Program-made: the position numbers and the translations under genes
Assembly: GCA_025094145.1 (NCBI GenBank)
Contig: JALLLS010000020.1
Coordinates: 1-64,000, forward strand
Reading direction: 5' to 3'
Source of the DNA: Spinellus fusiger
Lineage: Eukaryota; Mucoromycota; Mucoromycetes; Mucorales; Phycomycetaceae
DNA length: 64,000 bases
Notes under the pieces: model-generated
What the model saw: only the letters and a program-made list of their open reading frames with translations
What the model was told of the DNA's origin: nothing
Databases searched by the model: none
Shown: positions 22,764-33,322 of the stretch, in pieces
Layout of the letters: each line of letters opens with the position of its first letter
Numbering within the stretch: position 1 is the stretch's first letter

Positions 22764-23678
22764 TTATGAATTGATAAAACAGCGGTAACCTACCTGAAAA
22801 GCCCAAGTCGTTTTCTTTGGTGATGCACGGGCACTCTTGACATAAACATCATTGTCAGGTGGGTATTCCTGTCGAGTCCTCGAATGAGCTTCTCTTTTCC
22901 ATATCTAATACATTCTGTTCCATGATCTCACCTTTTTTGTACAGCTGGACAGCATTGATTGAATAGATAGACATATCTGAGAGACTGTTTGTACTGGAGA
23001 CCAGTCTTTGTAGAGAATATTCAAACAGATATGTCCATTGGAATAAACCTAATTTGAGTTCATTGAAATATCTTTTTTTTTAGCAAGCTATAGAAAGTCG
23101 ATATGCATTATTACACTATAGAAAGGGGTGAGTACGGTCATTGTCTAATAGCAAATATAAGAGTCTTACTGTGGATGGACAGGAACATCAGGTAGAATAA
23201 AAAGTACTTCAGGAGACTCGAGTGGGTAAGAAGGTGAAAAGCGAAACTGTGAAGAGTTCATCATTAATGTCTTTTGGATTTCACTCATTTACTTCAAGTC
23301 TGAACCTTTCTCCCTACAGCCATGAAATCATTATTGTTATTATTTGTTATTATCTCCTCAGCAAGCAAGCCTTTAAACGCCACATCACACCCTATAATAA
23401 ACATATACCTCATACAGTGTGTTTGGTGCTCCTTTGATCCACAGTCTCCACCTTTATTAGGAGATAGAGTGTAAGCACACTTTAGTTTTTTCTACCAAAC
23501 AGATTTAGCACATCTCACCTCTTAAAGTCATCTGCTTCTTCTATTGTCACTCCTTCAGGTGAGTTAATGCTGAGATCTACACATGTCAATATTCGACTAA
23601 GCCTTCGTTCATGTCAATAATAACTCCATTACCCTTGAGCTCTTTTGTGAGTCTTTTTTTAAATAGACAACTTGCCAT
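22764..23678 (-). CDS. UBE2W-like ubiquitin-conjugating enzyme (E2)
   Basis: Seven small exons: 23678-23633, 23576-23519, 23451-23409, 23313-23293, 23246-23170, 23048-22932, 22868-22764. Protein features in order are KKRLTKELKDLSINSPEG, LWIKGAPNTLYEGERFRLE, FRFSPSYPLESPEV, VYSNGHICLNILYKDWSP, QICLSIQSMLSSC and YPPDNDVYVK with ARASPKKTTWAFQ. The active-site Cys is in NGHIC. The SNGHIC / SMLSSC / PPDN order and the position that is HPN in ordinary E2s (here PVHP, then VYSN) match UBE2W, known to ubiquitylate protein N-terminal alpha-amino groups. Total length about 155 residues, close to the family. Oddity: the junction between exons 5 and 6 is one base short for GT-AG splicing; a GT-TA or TA-AG boundary would be needed. 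The C-terminus may read on to a TAA at 22764 or be spliced to another stop. It is easily missed because no exon exceeds 120 nt. Confidence 0.82.
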
Positions 23679-25329
23679 GAGAAAGTATATAAGAAAAAAG
23701 TGAATGACAAGCACTCAAAGTAATGTAGACAAGACCCAAGACACACTGTTCGATTTTCATTCTAAATTGGAAATTATTCTATTTATGGAAAGTGGTCATA
23801 AAGATTGCTTTTCTAGGAACAGAAGAAATGCATAAAGAATTTAGCCAATCAAGTCTCGGGTGGGTATGTGGATAATGTAGTATAGGCAGAACAAATGAAC
23901 TAAGACAATGAGAAGCAATTCAGGTATCAATTGTTAGCTGACTTGTTAAATTTATTATATCTAATAAATAAATAAATAAATAAATACATAAAACACGCAG
24001 TAGTGTCTAACTCCATAGTACCTTTATATAAATATAATGCACTGCTTTTGTGTTGATGGAAAACTCAGAAAGAGATTCCTAAAAGTGTCCTACATTCCCA
24101 AGAAATAAGTATTTTGGACTGGTACATATTATAAAAAATGAAGAATAAGACTATGATCCAGGTTATTGGCTTTATATCCATCATTCTTTCTGAATGACTC
24201 TTCTGATATCATTCGTACAATTACTAAACTGTATCTTTATTCTACTTTCTTTGAGGGCAATGTACATACTTTTATAAAATAAAGAGCGCTTAGTTTTGGT
24301 GTTGACTATTGCTTAAATCCCACTGTATGTATAGTTATGGAGAAAGAAGTGTTGAGTATGCAACACATAAGAACTGCCTTGTGAAGATGCAATAGTACAT
24401 GGAAAAGTGCAGAGTAGTAGCCATTCTAGCTGTGTTTTCCTTTTGTTTGTTTGTTTGATAGAGTTATTTTCCATATATCTTTATCAAAGACAAGAAGGAT
24501 ACATGAGGATAATTAAATTTGTCAATGAAGTCTCTGGATTAGGTCATCAAGCAATATTTACTTGAGAATTAATCAAATAGTAAATATCATCTTGAGCTAT
24601 GCCTTTAGTCTGTTTAAGCACTTACTGCTCTTCTTACAGTTTATCATTGATTGATTGATTGTTATTTTTAATCCATTTCAGATGTAGGATCATGTATCTA
24701 CTCTATCACGCACAATGTGCACATTACCCCTAAGAAGTGTTAGTAAAAGAATAAGCATGACATGCATACTTAAATGAGCTAGATGAGGCATGAATATCAA
24801 TGTCTCATTATTTACAGTTTATGTTTTCTGTGATTTATCTGTTGAGATTCTGAAGAATATCCTAAAGAGATTTGGAAGGTTATCTATATAAAATAAAATA
24901 AAAATCCTTTGCTATTTATATGGGTACTGTTATTTGGACCGCAAAATCAACCTATTGAGGATGAGAATATTTTAGATTTGTGGTCCAAAAACAACAAAAT
25001 AGCCTCTTTTTTTTTGAAGTATAAACTTAAAATATTAACTCTATTGTTTGTAGAGTCTTTAAAGAATAATAATTGTTGTACCGAATGATATAGAGAAATT
25101 CATCTAGCTAGTAACACACTATATTATATGTGAAAATATAAGAGTGGTGTCGTTTTATTCTAATAAAGCTCCTTTTAAGCATTGTTACCGTTGGTTTATA
25201 TTCTTTTTTATTGCATAACTATACAATCTTTGATAAGGAATAATTATCTACTTGTGATGATTTTTCAAATAGTGATCACAAGCTCCATTATTGGATAAAC
25301 CTTGTCAATCAAGACATTGAAGAAATACA
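23679..25329. other. Gene-free AT-rich region
   Basis: Upstream of the UBE2W-like gene and downstream of nothing recognisable. It contains an AAAT run at 23962-23986 and TTTG/TTGA runs near 24442 and 24650. No coding signal was found on either strand. Confidence 0.5.
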
Positions 25330-27300
25330 ACTTGATTCAGAAATAACCGAAACCGACGTGAATGATCATGTATTTGGCAATTTTTTTTAACATAGAGTGT
25401 GATCTTTGGGAGAATGATGAGATATCTGAAGTAGAAGGCAATATCGATGAATGCTATGAATATAATGAAAATAGAGATTTTTTAATGTGTCATTTACTAT
25501 GGAATCACCTTCAAATATCGGTCCATTTAGAATATTTGAATTGACACTTGAGTCTGTTTATTCTTTTGCAAACCAGCACATATTTGAATGTGTTAAAAGT
25601 AGATCAGATCCTGATGGAAAATATTCTTTCAGAAATAGAGTTTATCTGTGATAGATAAAGAAAGCCCACCAGTACTATGATATACTTAAAGTCTTCTGAT
25701 AAACAACACCGTTCTAGTATATCCAAAAGAATTGACTATCCATTCAGCTGGTATATGGATCGCAAAAGAGGATAGCCTTTTATTACAATGAAAAACAGTA
25801 CACACAAGCACTTACTAACAAAAGAAGAATACATCAGTCATTCATTGCGTAGACGCCTAACAGAAGATCAGAAGAAGACTGTTTCTGTAATGATTAAGTC
25901 TGGTGCATCGCCATCCAATAAGATGACTGCCTTGATGCAAAAAAATATAAGTAGATCTATCGATAAGAGAGCCATATACAATGCAATTAGAAATCACAGA
26001 GAAGATGAATTGAACAACAAGCTTCTAATTCACTCTCTTGTTGATAAGTTGAATGAAAATGTAAACTATTACTAGGAGTTAAAATATGAAGCAACTTCAG
26101 GAAAATTGACTTGTCTTTTTCTTTGCTACAAAGACTCTGAAGCTTTTTGAAAGATACTCAACTGTTGTTGTAATTGATACAACATACAAAATAAATCGTT
26201 ACAAGACGCCAATGATACAAGCAGTTAGTAAGAAAGATTCGAATAGTAAATTTATTTTTGGCGTTGCCTTTATCAGAGATGAGAAAGTAGCTTATTACAC
26301 GGGTTCTAAGCCAGATGAAACACGTTTGCTTTTCTGAGAAGTATTATCCCAGATTTGTGGTGATGGATTGTGATCTGGTACTGGTGAATGCCTTGGAAAA
26401 GGTTCTTCCACAGGCTACTCATTTGATATGTTGATGGCGCATATATATGAATGTTTTATCCAGCCTAATAAAATATATTCTTAGGATTGATAAAGAAAAG
26501 AGTGACAAGATTCAAGAGAATGGAGTATTCTTACTGGATATTCTTTGACAGAAATGAACTACAGAGAAAGGTTAAAAGAGTTCAAGAATAAGTTGCTAGA
26601 GCGGGGCAATAACAGTAGCGAAGAGCTTTACGATTCAAGCAGCTTTATGCAGTATAGAGAGTCAACATGGCTTATTTACAAAGAAGGGTTTGTTCACTTG
26701 CATTTATTTAACTTGAAAAAAGAATTATTTCAAGATAACTAAAACTGATGTTTGTATAGATCTATATCTGCTTGTCCTAACAAAATACTTACACTTAAAC
26801 TCCACATCTTCTAGTGTTGAAGGTGCACATTCTCTTATGAAACGAGAGATAAGAACTAGCACTGAGGATCTAAATGTTTTATTTGAGCGCATTGATAATG
26901 TTTCAAGTCAAAAAGTTCAAAAAACTTGCTTTAGAATCCGAAAAACCAGCCAGGGCATATTTGGATGGACTTTGTAGGTTTGATATGTTTTCAAAAGTAA
27001 TTTCGAAAATCTCCACTTTTGCTCTTCGTAAGGTGTATTCCCAATTCTGTTTGTTCAAGCATCATCAACTGAGTGCTGATCCCAGACATAATGTAAAGCA
27101 CTGAATAAGTGTTTTCAACACCACTTTAGGACTACCTTGCGCACATAAAATTGAAAAAGTTGTGTAGCTCACAGCAGCCTTTTCTGCTTGGATCAGATTT
27201 CAATCAACAATGGTGGCTCAGATTGCTCGAGCAGGTGAAATCTTTGACAGATCGTTTGTTTTGGGAAGTTCTATGATTTCCAAGACTGTAAGAAGCAGGT
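25330..27300 (+). pseudogene. Mutator-like (MULE, FAR1-type) transposase pseudogene
   Basis: In-order fragments of one transposase appear in shifting frames. A FAR1-like DNA-binding end comes first (25680-25790: KSSDKQHRSSISKRIDYPFS, WYMDRKRG). Then come SLRRRLTEDQKKTVSVMIKS and SPSNKMTALMQKN (25840-25950), the MULE catalytic region (26170-26330: VVVIDTTYKINRYKTPMIQA, FGVAFIRDEKVAYYT), VEGAHSLMKREIRTS (26818-26860), and the SWIM zinc finger end GLPCAHKIE (27130-27157). Stops and frameshifts occur throughout, so no product is expected. Frames at 25788-26075 and 26874-27104 are pieces of it. Inverted ends were not identified. A Tc1 copy lies just downstream. Confidence 0.8.
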
Positions 27301-27414
27301 AGAGTATGGAGTCTCAATACTAAAAAATAGAAAAGTTTTTCTGGAATAGGTATTTGTCATTTGAAAAGAGATACGCAAAAGATGGTATGTTATTTATGAA
27401 TGAATTCTTAAATA

Positions 27415-28774
27415 CAGTGGCTTTCAAAATAATAATGGATTTTTTTCATACCCCGTTATGATTCCGCAATAGGAAATACTTATTCTTTGTAATAAAAACA
27501 TACATTAAACACACAGTAGAGACATGAAAACTGGATGAAGTATAAAGAAGGTCAACAGGATAATATATACAAATTTATTAGGTGGAAATTCTTAGTATTT
27601 GGTGCTTCCACCCTTGGCCTCAATGACAGCCCTACATCTCCGATGCATGCTGGCAATGAGGGTGTCTGTGGTGTCCTTAGGAATATTCTCCCATTCTTCC
27701 AACAGAAGCACCTCCAAATCCTGAAGGGAGCTTGCTGGAGTCATCCTCTTTCTTATTGCTCTGTCAAGCACCTCCCAAAGATGCTCTATTGGGTTCAGGT
27801 CGGGGCTTTGTGAGGGCCACCCCTCCATAGTGACAATGCTCTCTTGTGCCTTCCACAACCTGGACTCTTTGATTTTATGACAGCTAGTATTGTCCTTTTG
27901 AAGAACATAATCCACCTCTGGATTTAGTGCCTTGAGTCAAGCCAGCTCAGGGCAGTAATTCTCCTTCAAGATATCAATGTATCTTCTACTGTCTATACTG
28001 CCCTTCACAGGCACCAACCTTCCAACACCTTCACCAGAGAAAGATCCCCACACCATCACGCTGCCACCTCCAAACTTCACAGTGGGCTTGACGTTCTTCG
28101 GGAGCAGCCCCTCCTTCTTCTTGCGCACCACTCTGTTGCGGTTGTTGGTCCTCATGAGTTGGTACTTTGACTCATCGGACCAGATGACTGTCTTCCAGTC
28201 TTCCTCAGTCCAGTGGAGGTAGGCCTTAGCCCAAGCAAGTCTCAACTTCTTGTGCTTAGTAGTGAGAGAAGGTTTCTTGACCACCCTGCAAGAAAACAGG
28301 CCAAGCTTCTTCATTAATTCTGAGAAGGTGCTCCTGGACACTTTGGTGGTCATCTGCTTGTGAAGCTGATTCATTGTCTGGAATGAATCTCTTGCCACTT
28401 CGCGACTGACCTCTCTCTCGTCTCTCTCATTAAGAATGGACCTGCACCCAGTGCTCTTCTTGGCCTTGAATTAACCAGTTTCCTTATATCTCTTTACAAT
28501 AAGGGAAACAGACTGTTGACTAACTCCAAACCTAGCAGAAATGGCAACCAGGCTAGTCCCATTTACAGTGGCTTCTTGAGCAATGAGGCATGGAGTGAAG
28601 TCATCGATATTCTTCTTTCTGTTCCCAAGAGGTCTCATGGGTTGTTCAGTGGTGTTAGATGAGGTAGACATTAGAGTGGAAAAGCAATAAATGAAGAATG
28701 TTTAATATAAAAAAAATTAAGGGTAAAATTAGGGTCTGAATTTGAAATCTTCCTTGTTTTATTGAAAGCCACTG
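27415..28774 (-). mobile_element. Complete-length Tc1-like transposon
   Basis: The ends are perfect inverted repeats CAGTGGCTTTCAA (27415) and TTGAAAGCCACTG (28774), flanked by TA on both sides (27413-27414, 28775-28776). The element is 1,360 bp and contains one transposase pseudogene in a single frame. Well matched ends suggest fairly recent insertion. Confidence 0.92.
27592..28671 (-). pseudogene. Tc1 transposase with two in-frame stop codons
   Basis: One frame runs from ATG 28671 to the stop after KGGSTKY at 27592, broken only by TAA (28469-28471, after RYKETG) and TGA (27934-27936, after YCPELA). It has a helix-turn-helix (ISARFGVSQQSVSLIVKRY), a second DNA-binding segment (FSELMKKLGLFSCRVV), and the catalytic triad in VIWSDESKY, VLQKDNTSCH and SPDLNPIEHLWE, with 35 residues between the last two acidic positions by my count. 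About 360 codons, normal for Tc1. It probably became inactive through two point mutations. Confidence 0.88.
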
Positions 28775-28784
28775 TATGTGTTAT

Positions 28785-28978
28785 TTTTTCCCCTCATCTG
28801 AGGTTTTGTATTTCTCGGTCCTTCTGTTTCCCATCCATTTGCATTCTTTTTTTCACTTTCGTATTTGAAGTGTTTTAATGTTTATTCTATTTTTTCAAAA
28901 GTTCTCATAGGGTGGCTAACATGCCCAATGCGCGAATAGCAATCAACACCCATAAATAAAAAATACTGAACTGTATGT
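28785..28978 (+). repeat. Third, partial copy of the inverted-repeat family
   Basis: From the right edge of the Tc1 element to about 28978 the sequence matches the outer 190 bases of the repeat arm at 33130-33322, for example TTCTCATAGGGTGGCTAACA then TGCCCAATGCGCGAATAGCA, and ends in the same TACTGAACTG-like terminus. It differs from the other two arms by scattered substitutions. Confidence 0.75.
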
Positions 28979-30315
28979 GTTATTTAATTTGTTAAATCTT
29001 TTATATATTAAAGTAGAAGCCACTTCCCTGGAATTAAGAAAGTATGATAAACTTCATAAAGACTTATCATTGCATGACGATGATTTTCAAGTATGAATTC
29101 TGTAGTAAAAAAGCTGTATTTTGATAAATACATTGATTTGGCAAAAAAACAAGTATTTTTTTTTGGGTAAATACATGGAAACTGAAATATTTTATGGTCT
29201 AGAATATTTTCATTTTCAAGAGGTTGTTTTTGTGATCCAAATAACAGCACTCTTATGTTAAAAACTAAGATACATGCAATACATAGCTATTATTTCTTAC
29301 AAAAGTTTCAATATTAATAGGTATATGTGTGTTAATACACAGGAAATACATATCCTTAGCTAAACATAAATAATGATAGGTGGGCTTCTTCCTCCTCCTC
29401 TTCATAGGAATATGTTACATATACAGCATTATTTCTTTACCCATTTGCCCATGCATTAGAATTGACTCTGTAAACACTATTGGTGGATCCAGATAATTCT
29501 CTTTTACCAGTATCAATAGCCTTAGCATAATTAAACAAGACTCTATTTATTGGTCGTTATATAAGGACCAGGAGTGATAATATTCTGACAGTAGCTCCAT
29601 CAAATTGTTCTGTTCAAGAGATGACAGAAAAGTTGGGACTTTAACGGGTTGGAGCAGTATGATTGGCCACTAAACATATTACCTCAAAATCACATGATGA
29701 GCAAGTGACTGGGTAAAAACAATGAAAATAAAAGAAAATAAAAAACGCCATTTCTCTTACTCTTGTTATTACAACTTGTCTGGATCTTATTGGTAAGTGC
29801 TAATATATCATTTATAAAAGAAAGATTCCATTAACTAATGCTGGGATCTTTCAAAAGAAGAATAGAGAAACACCTGTCTTGGTGCTTAAACAAATACAAG
29901 GCTATAATGCTCTTAGAGTTTGTCCAATAATATGAATAGATTACTATTGCCTTAGACACTGGAGTACACTGATCTGCACATCTGAAAACATACTTAAGCT
30001 AAATAATTGCAAGACAACAATAATTCCAATGAGTGAAGTCTGTAAAATAAGAAATTTAATAATCAAGCACACACCAAGTCTATATATAAGAACCAAGGCA
30101 GTTAATGTAAATATTCACGATAGTGAGTATATAAAAGGTAGGTTGCTCTATGAGGATTCAAAATACTACATACAGTGTAAATATTGTATGAAAAATATCT
30201 ATTGACATTCAACTAATATGAATGCTTTTTTCCTTTTACCAAGTTAAGCCACTATTCGTCGAGTAATATTAGTGATGCATATCAATATGTTTGCGGCATA
30301 ACAAAAAAAGCTAGC
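28979..30315. other. AT-rich region without recognisable genes
   Basis: No domain-bearing frame was found. A minus-strand frame at 29008-29250 shows no family resemblance. It separates the Tc1 copy and partial repeat from the 93-bp minisatellite. Confidence 0.5.
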
Positions 30316-30317
30316 AG

Positions 30318-31015
30318 TACATACCAGAATTGCCATCAAGAAAAGATTGCTGCTAAGCAGCAGAGATTGCTACTAAACAAAAAGCCTGGCTGCAGTTTGG
30401 TGAGCATAAAGCCATACCAGGATTGCCGCCAAAAGAAGATTGCTGCTAAGCAGCAGAGATGGCCGTCAAACAAAAAACGTGGCTGCAGTCTGGCAATCAT
30501 GAAGCCATACCATGATTGCCGTCAAAGAAAGATCGCTACTAAGCAGCAGAGATTGCCGCCAAACAAAAAGCCTGGCTGCAGTCTGGCAATCATAAAGCCA
30601 TACCAGGGTTGCCGTCAAAAGAAGATTGCTGCTAAGCAGCAGAGATGGCCGTCAAACAAAGAACGTGGCTGCAGTCTGGCAATCATAAAGACATACCATG
30701 ATTGCCGCCAAAGAAAGATTGCTGCCAAGCAGCAGAGATTGCCGCCAAACAAAAAACGTGGCTGCAGTCTGGCAATCATAAAGCCATACCATGATTGCCG
30801 TCAAGAAAAGATTGCTGCCAAGCAGCAGAGATTGCCGCCAAACAAAAAGTAATACCAGGGTTGCCGTCAAAAGAAGATTGCTGCTAAGCAGCAGAAATTG
30901 CTGCTAAGCAAAAAGCCTGGCTGCAGTCTGGCAATCATAAAGCCATACCATGATTGCCGTCAAGAGAAGATTGCTGCCAAGCAGCAGAGATTGCTGTCAA
31001 ACAAAAAGAAATGTG
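30318..31015 (+). repeat. 93-bp minisatellite, about eight units
   Basis: Unit starts (gattgccg after ccatacca) recur at 30421, 30514, 30607, 30700 and 30793, exactly 93 bases apart. A shortened unit follows near 30857 and another at 30954; an incomplete unit precedes at about 30328. Each unit carries the near-palindrome GCTGC(T/C)AAGCAGC and a CTGCAG. Because 93 is a multiple of three, a forward frame (30367-30852) encodes 31-residue repeats with GCSLAIIKPYHDCRQ as core. No homology is recognised, and whether it is translated is unknown. Confidence 0.9.
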
Positions 31016-31045
31016 GTTGCAGTCTACTAAGCAACAATCTTAATA

Positions 31046-31205
31046 AAATTCTTTGAACTACTAAGCAACAATTCCCTTTTGTTCCCCTTGTGGGTTTTTT
31101 AGCTAGCCTACTTTCTCTTTGTACTCTTAATGACGGGCAATATTCCTATAGGGAGTGTGCCTACTAGTCATAGAATTCTTTGAACTACTAAGCAACAATT
31201 CAATC
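31046..31205 (+). repeat. Pair of 28-bp direct repeats
   Basis: AATTCTTTGAACTACTAAGC plus AACAATTC occurs at about 31047-31074 and again at about 31173-31200, some 126 bases apart. They lie between the minisatellite and the LINE remnant and may be insertion scars. Confidence 0.6.
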
Positions 31206-31369
31206 CCCAATGGCTACCGGTAAAAGAGCATCTACAGCCCCTACCAGTTGTCTATCTCTGTTCCCTTGGTCGTATTTCCCAGCTTTGTCTCCTGTGATGC
31301 CCAGGTGTCTTTCGGGTTTTTTCTGGCGTAACTCTCTGTATTCTCTGTACTCTCTTGGCTAGGCAATTG

Positions 31370-32760
31370 CAGTAATGCAAAAGCTGAGAGGAATGGGTGT
31401 AAACATGTATGGCTTTGGGATTACAGCAGCCCTAAGAGCTTATACTGTTTTTGTTCGGCCTATTCTTGAGTATGGGTTGGCTATTTGTAATGTCAATAGA
31501 CTAGGCATCCGCCCGCTACAAATATGTCAGTCTGCTTGTCTGAGACTTTGTCTCGCTAGATCTGCTACTGCTAGGTTTGGAACGATCCAGGTTGCTCAAC
31601 TAGCCGCCCTCCCTAACATATACTCTCGTTTCCTTTATCTGCAAGCCAGATTTGTTGAGCGCACAGTTCAAAGTATTTTTATTTTTGGGTGTTAGTTGCT
31701 ATTCGCACATTGGGCATATCAGCCACCCTATGAGAACTTTTGAAGAATAAATAAGAATAAACATTAAAACACTTCAAATACAAAAGTGAAAAAAAGAATG
31801 CAAATGAATGGGAAACAGAAGGACAGAGAAATATAAAACCTCACAAGAGGGAAAAATGAAGATAAATGAAAAATGAGTAGAAATGATAGTTAAGAATAAA
31901 CATCCAAAAGGCCATAAAGTCAGCAAGGAAACCATGACACCAAAAAGATAACCGTCATCCTGTGGCGATTCGAAATCCAACGAGGGATACTTGGAGCAAC
32001 TCGGACAATCCTGAGAATATATGTAGCAACTACACTAGTAGCTTCTGGCTTTGCTAAACGGGCTAAGAATGGGTGGTAGAGGAGAAATCAGAGGAAAAGT
32101 GAGAATACAGCGTCTGTTGCTGCAGGAGTCTTTGCACTCTATGGCGGCGTTGGCATTCCCGCTTGTTGAGTGTACAGCTACCCTTCCTGAAGACACCCTC
32201 CTCTGGTGCCTTGTCCCGCAGCTAGAAGCACCCCAGAGTAAAGCCAGATAGATTAAGCTACATGACAATGTACTCTGGCAAAATGCTCAAAGAATAGGAC
32301 GGGCTCACAACCCTCCTAAATATCCATTAAAAGTAGCTTATCTTGAACGTCTTCAAAGTGAAATGACTAGTCTAGTGCGTGGCAAGAATCCGCTGGTGAT
32401 GGTAGCCCGTGGACTCTATAGACCTGTTTGGGATCCAATTCTTCTACTACCATGCACACACAAAGAGAGACATCGTCTACTAAAATAGAGGACTGCTTGA
32501 TTACCACCAACATCTTCAGTTTCTTGCCAATGTGGCCACCCATCTGCCAACAGGGACCACTTTCTCATATGCACATTCGTTAATCATAAACGCTCCACGT
32601 TCTTGTTCTTCCTAATTCCTGCACCACCACAAGACGTTCATTCAATTGAGTATTGTCTAAATCTTCTGCTGCACACGATTAACTCTTTTGTTAAATGGCG
32701 AGATCTTTGGCCCAGTTTGTTAATACTGCTGCAAGCCATTGATTGAGCCACATCTACTCA
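31370..32760 (+). pseudogene. 5'-truncated LINE (non-LTR retrotransposon) remnant
   Basis: The first frame (31375-31660) has the C-terminal end of a reverse transcriptase polyprotein: ALRAYTVFVRPILEYGLAIC, then LQICQSACLRLCL. The next coding pieces appear after 32130 (LVECTATLPEDTLLWCLVPQ) and 32255-32740: NAQRIGRAHNPPKYPLKVAY, a Cys/His knuckle CQCGHPSANRDHFLIC, and YCLNLLLHTINSFVKWRDLW. Stops break it. A repeat arm (31664 onward) interrupts the coding sequence between the two parts. The 5' two thirds of the element, including the reverse transcriptase catalytic motif, are absent. Confidence 0.75.
31664..32165 (+). repeat. Left arm of a roughly 490-500-bp inverted repeat
   Basis: Begins CAGTTCAAAGTATTTTTATT and matches the reverse complement of the right arm almost base for base to about 32142 (CTGCAGGAGTCTTTGCACTC). 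Similarity then fades out by about 32165. Both arms encode the same meaningless 68-residue frame (31774-31980 and 33006-33212), which confirms near-identity. Confidence 0.9.
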
Positions 32761-32829
32761 AGACTTTAAGGTAGAGCCATCAGCTGGTAGCTTGCTCATT
32801 GAGGCTGCTGATGGGTGTGTTGAGCGGGA

Positions 32830-33322
32830 ACACCATCGCTGCCATAGAGTGCAAAGACTCCTGCAGCAACAGACGCTGTATTCTCACTTTTCCTCTGATT
32901 TCTCCTCTACCACCCATTCTTAGCCCGTTTAGCAAAGCCAGAAGCTACTAGTGTAGTTGCTACATATATTCTCAGGATTGTCCGAGTTGCTCCAAGTATC
33001 CCTCGTTGGATTTCGAATCGCCACAGGATGACGGTTATCTTTTTGGTGTCATGGTTTCCTTGCTGACTTTATGGCCTTTTGGATGTTTATTCTTAACTAT
33101 CATTTCTACTCATTTTTCATTTATCTTCATTTTTCCCTCTTGTGAGGTTTTATATTTCTCTGTCCTTCTGTTTCCCATTCATTTGCATTCTTTTTTTCAC
33201 TTTTGTATTTGAAGTGTTTTAATGTTTATTCTTATTTATTCTTCAAAAGTTCTCATAGGGTGGCTGATATGCCCAATGTGCGAATAGCAACTAACACCCA
33301 AAAATAAAAATACTTTGAACTG
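32830..33322 (-). repeat. Right arm of the inverted repeat
   Basis: Reverse complement of the arm at 31664-32165, ending TACTTTGAACTG at 33322. About 670 bases of LINE-derived sequence separate the arms, so the locus could form a large hairpin or a double-stranded transcript. Confidence 0.9.

Noticed and set aside
30367..30852. 31-residue-repeat protein as a confirmed gene
   Set aside because: Open only because the unit is 93 bp; no start context, homology or expression evidence, so kept as a repeat.
30318..31015. CRISPR array
   Set aside because: Units are contiguous with no unique spacers and the genome is eukaryotic.
31774..31980. 68-residue protein encoded twice (also 33006-33212)
   Set aside because: Identity comes from the inverted repeat arms; hydrophobic composition follows the T-rich DNA and no family is recognised.
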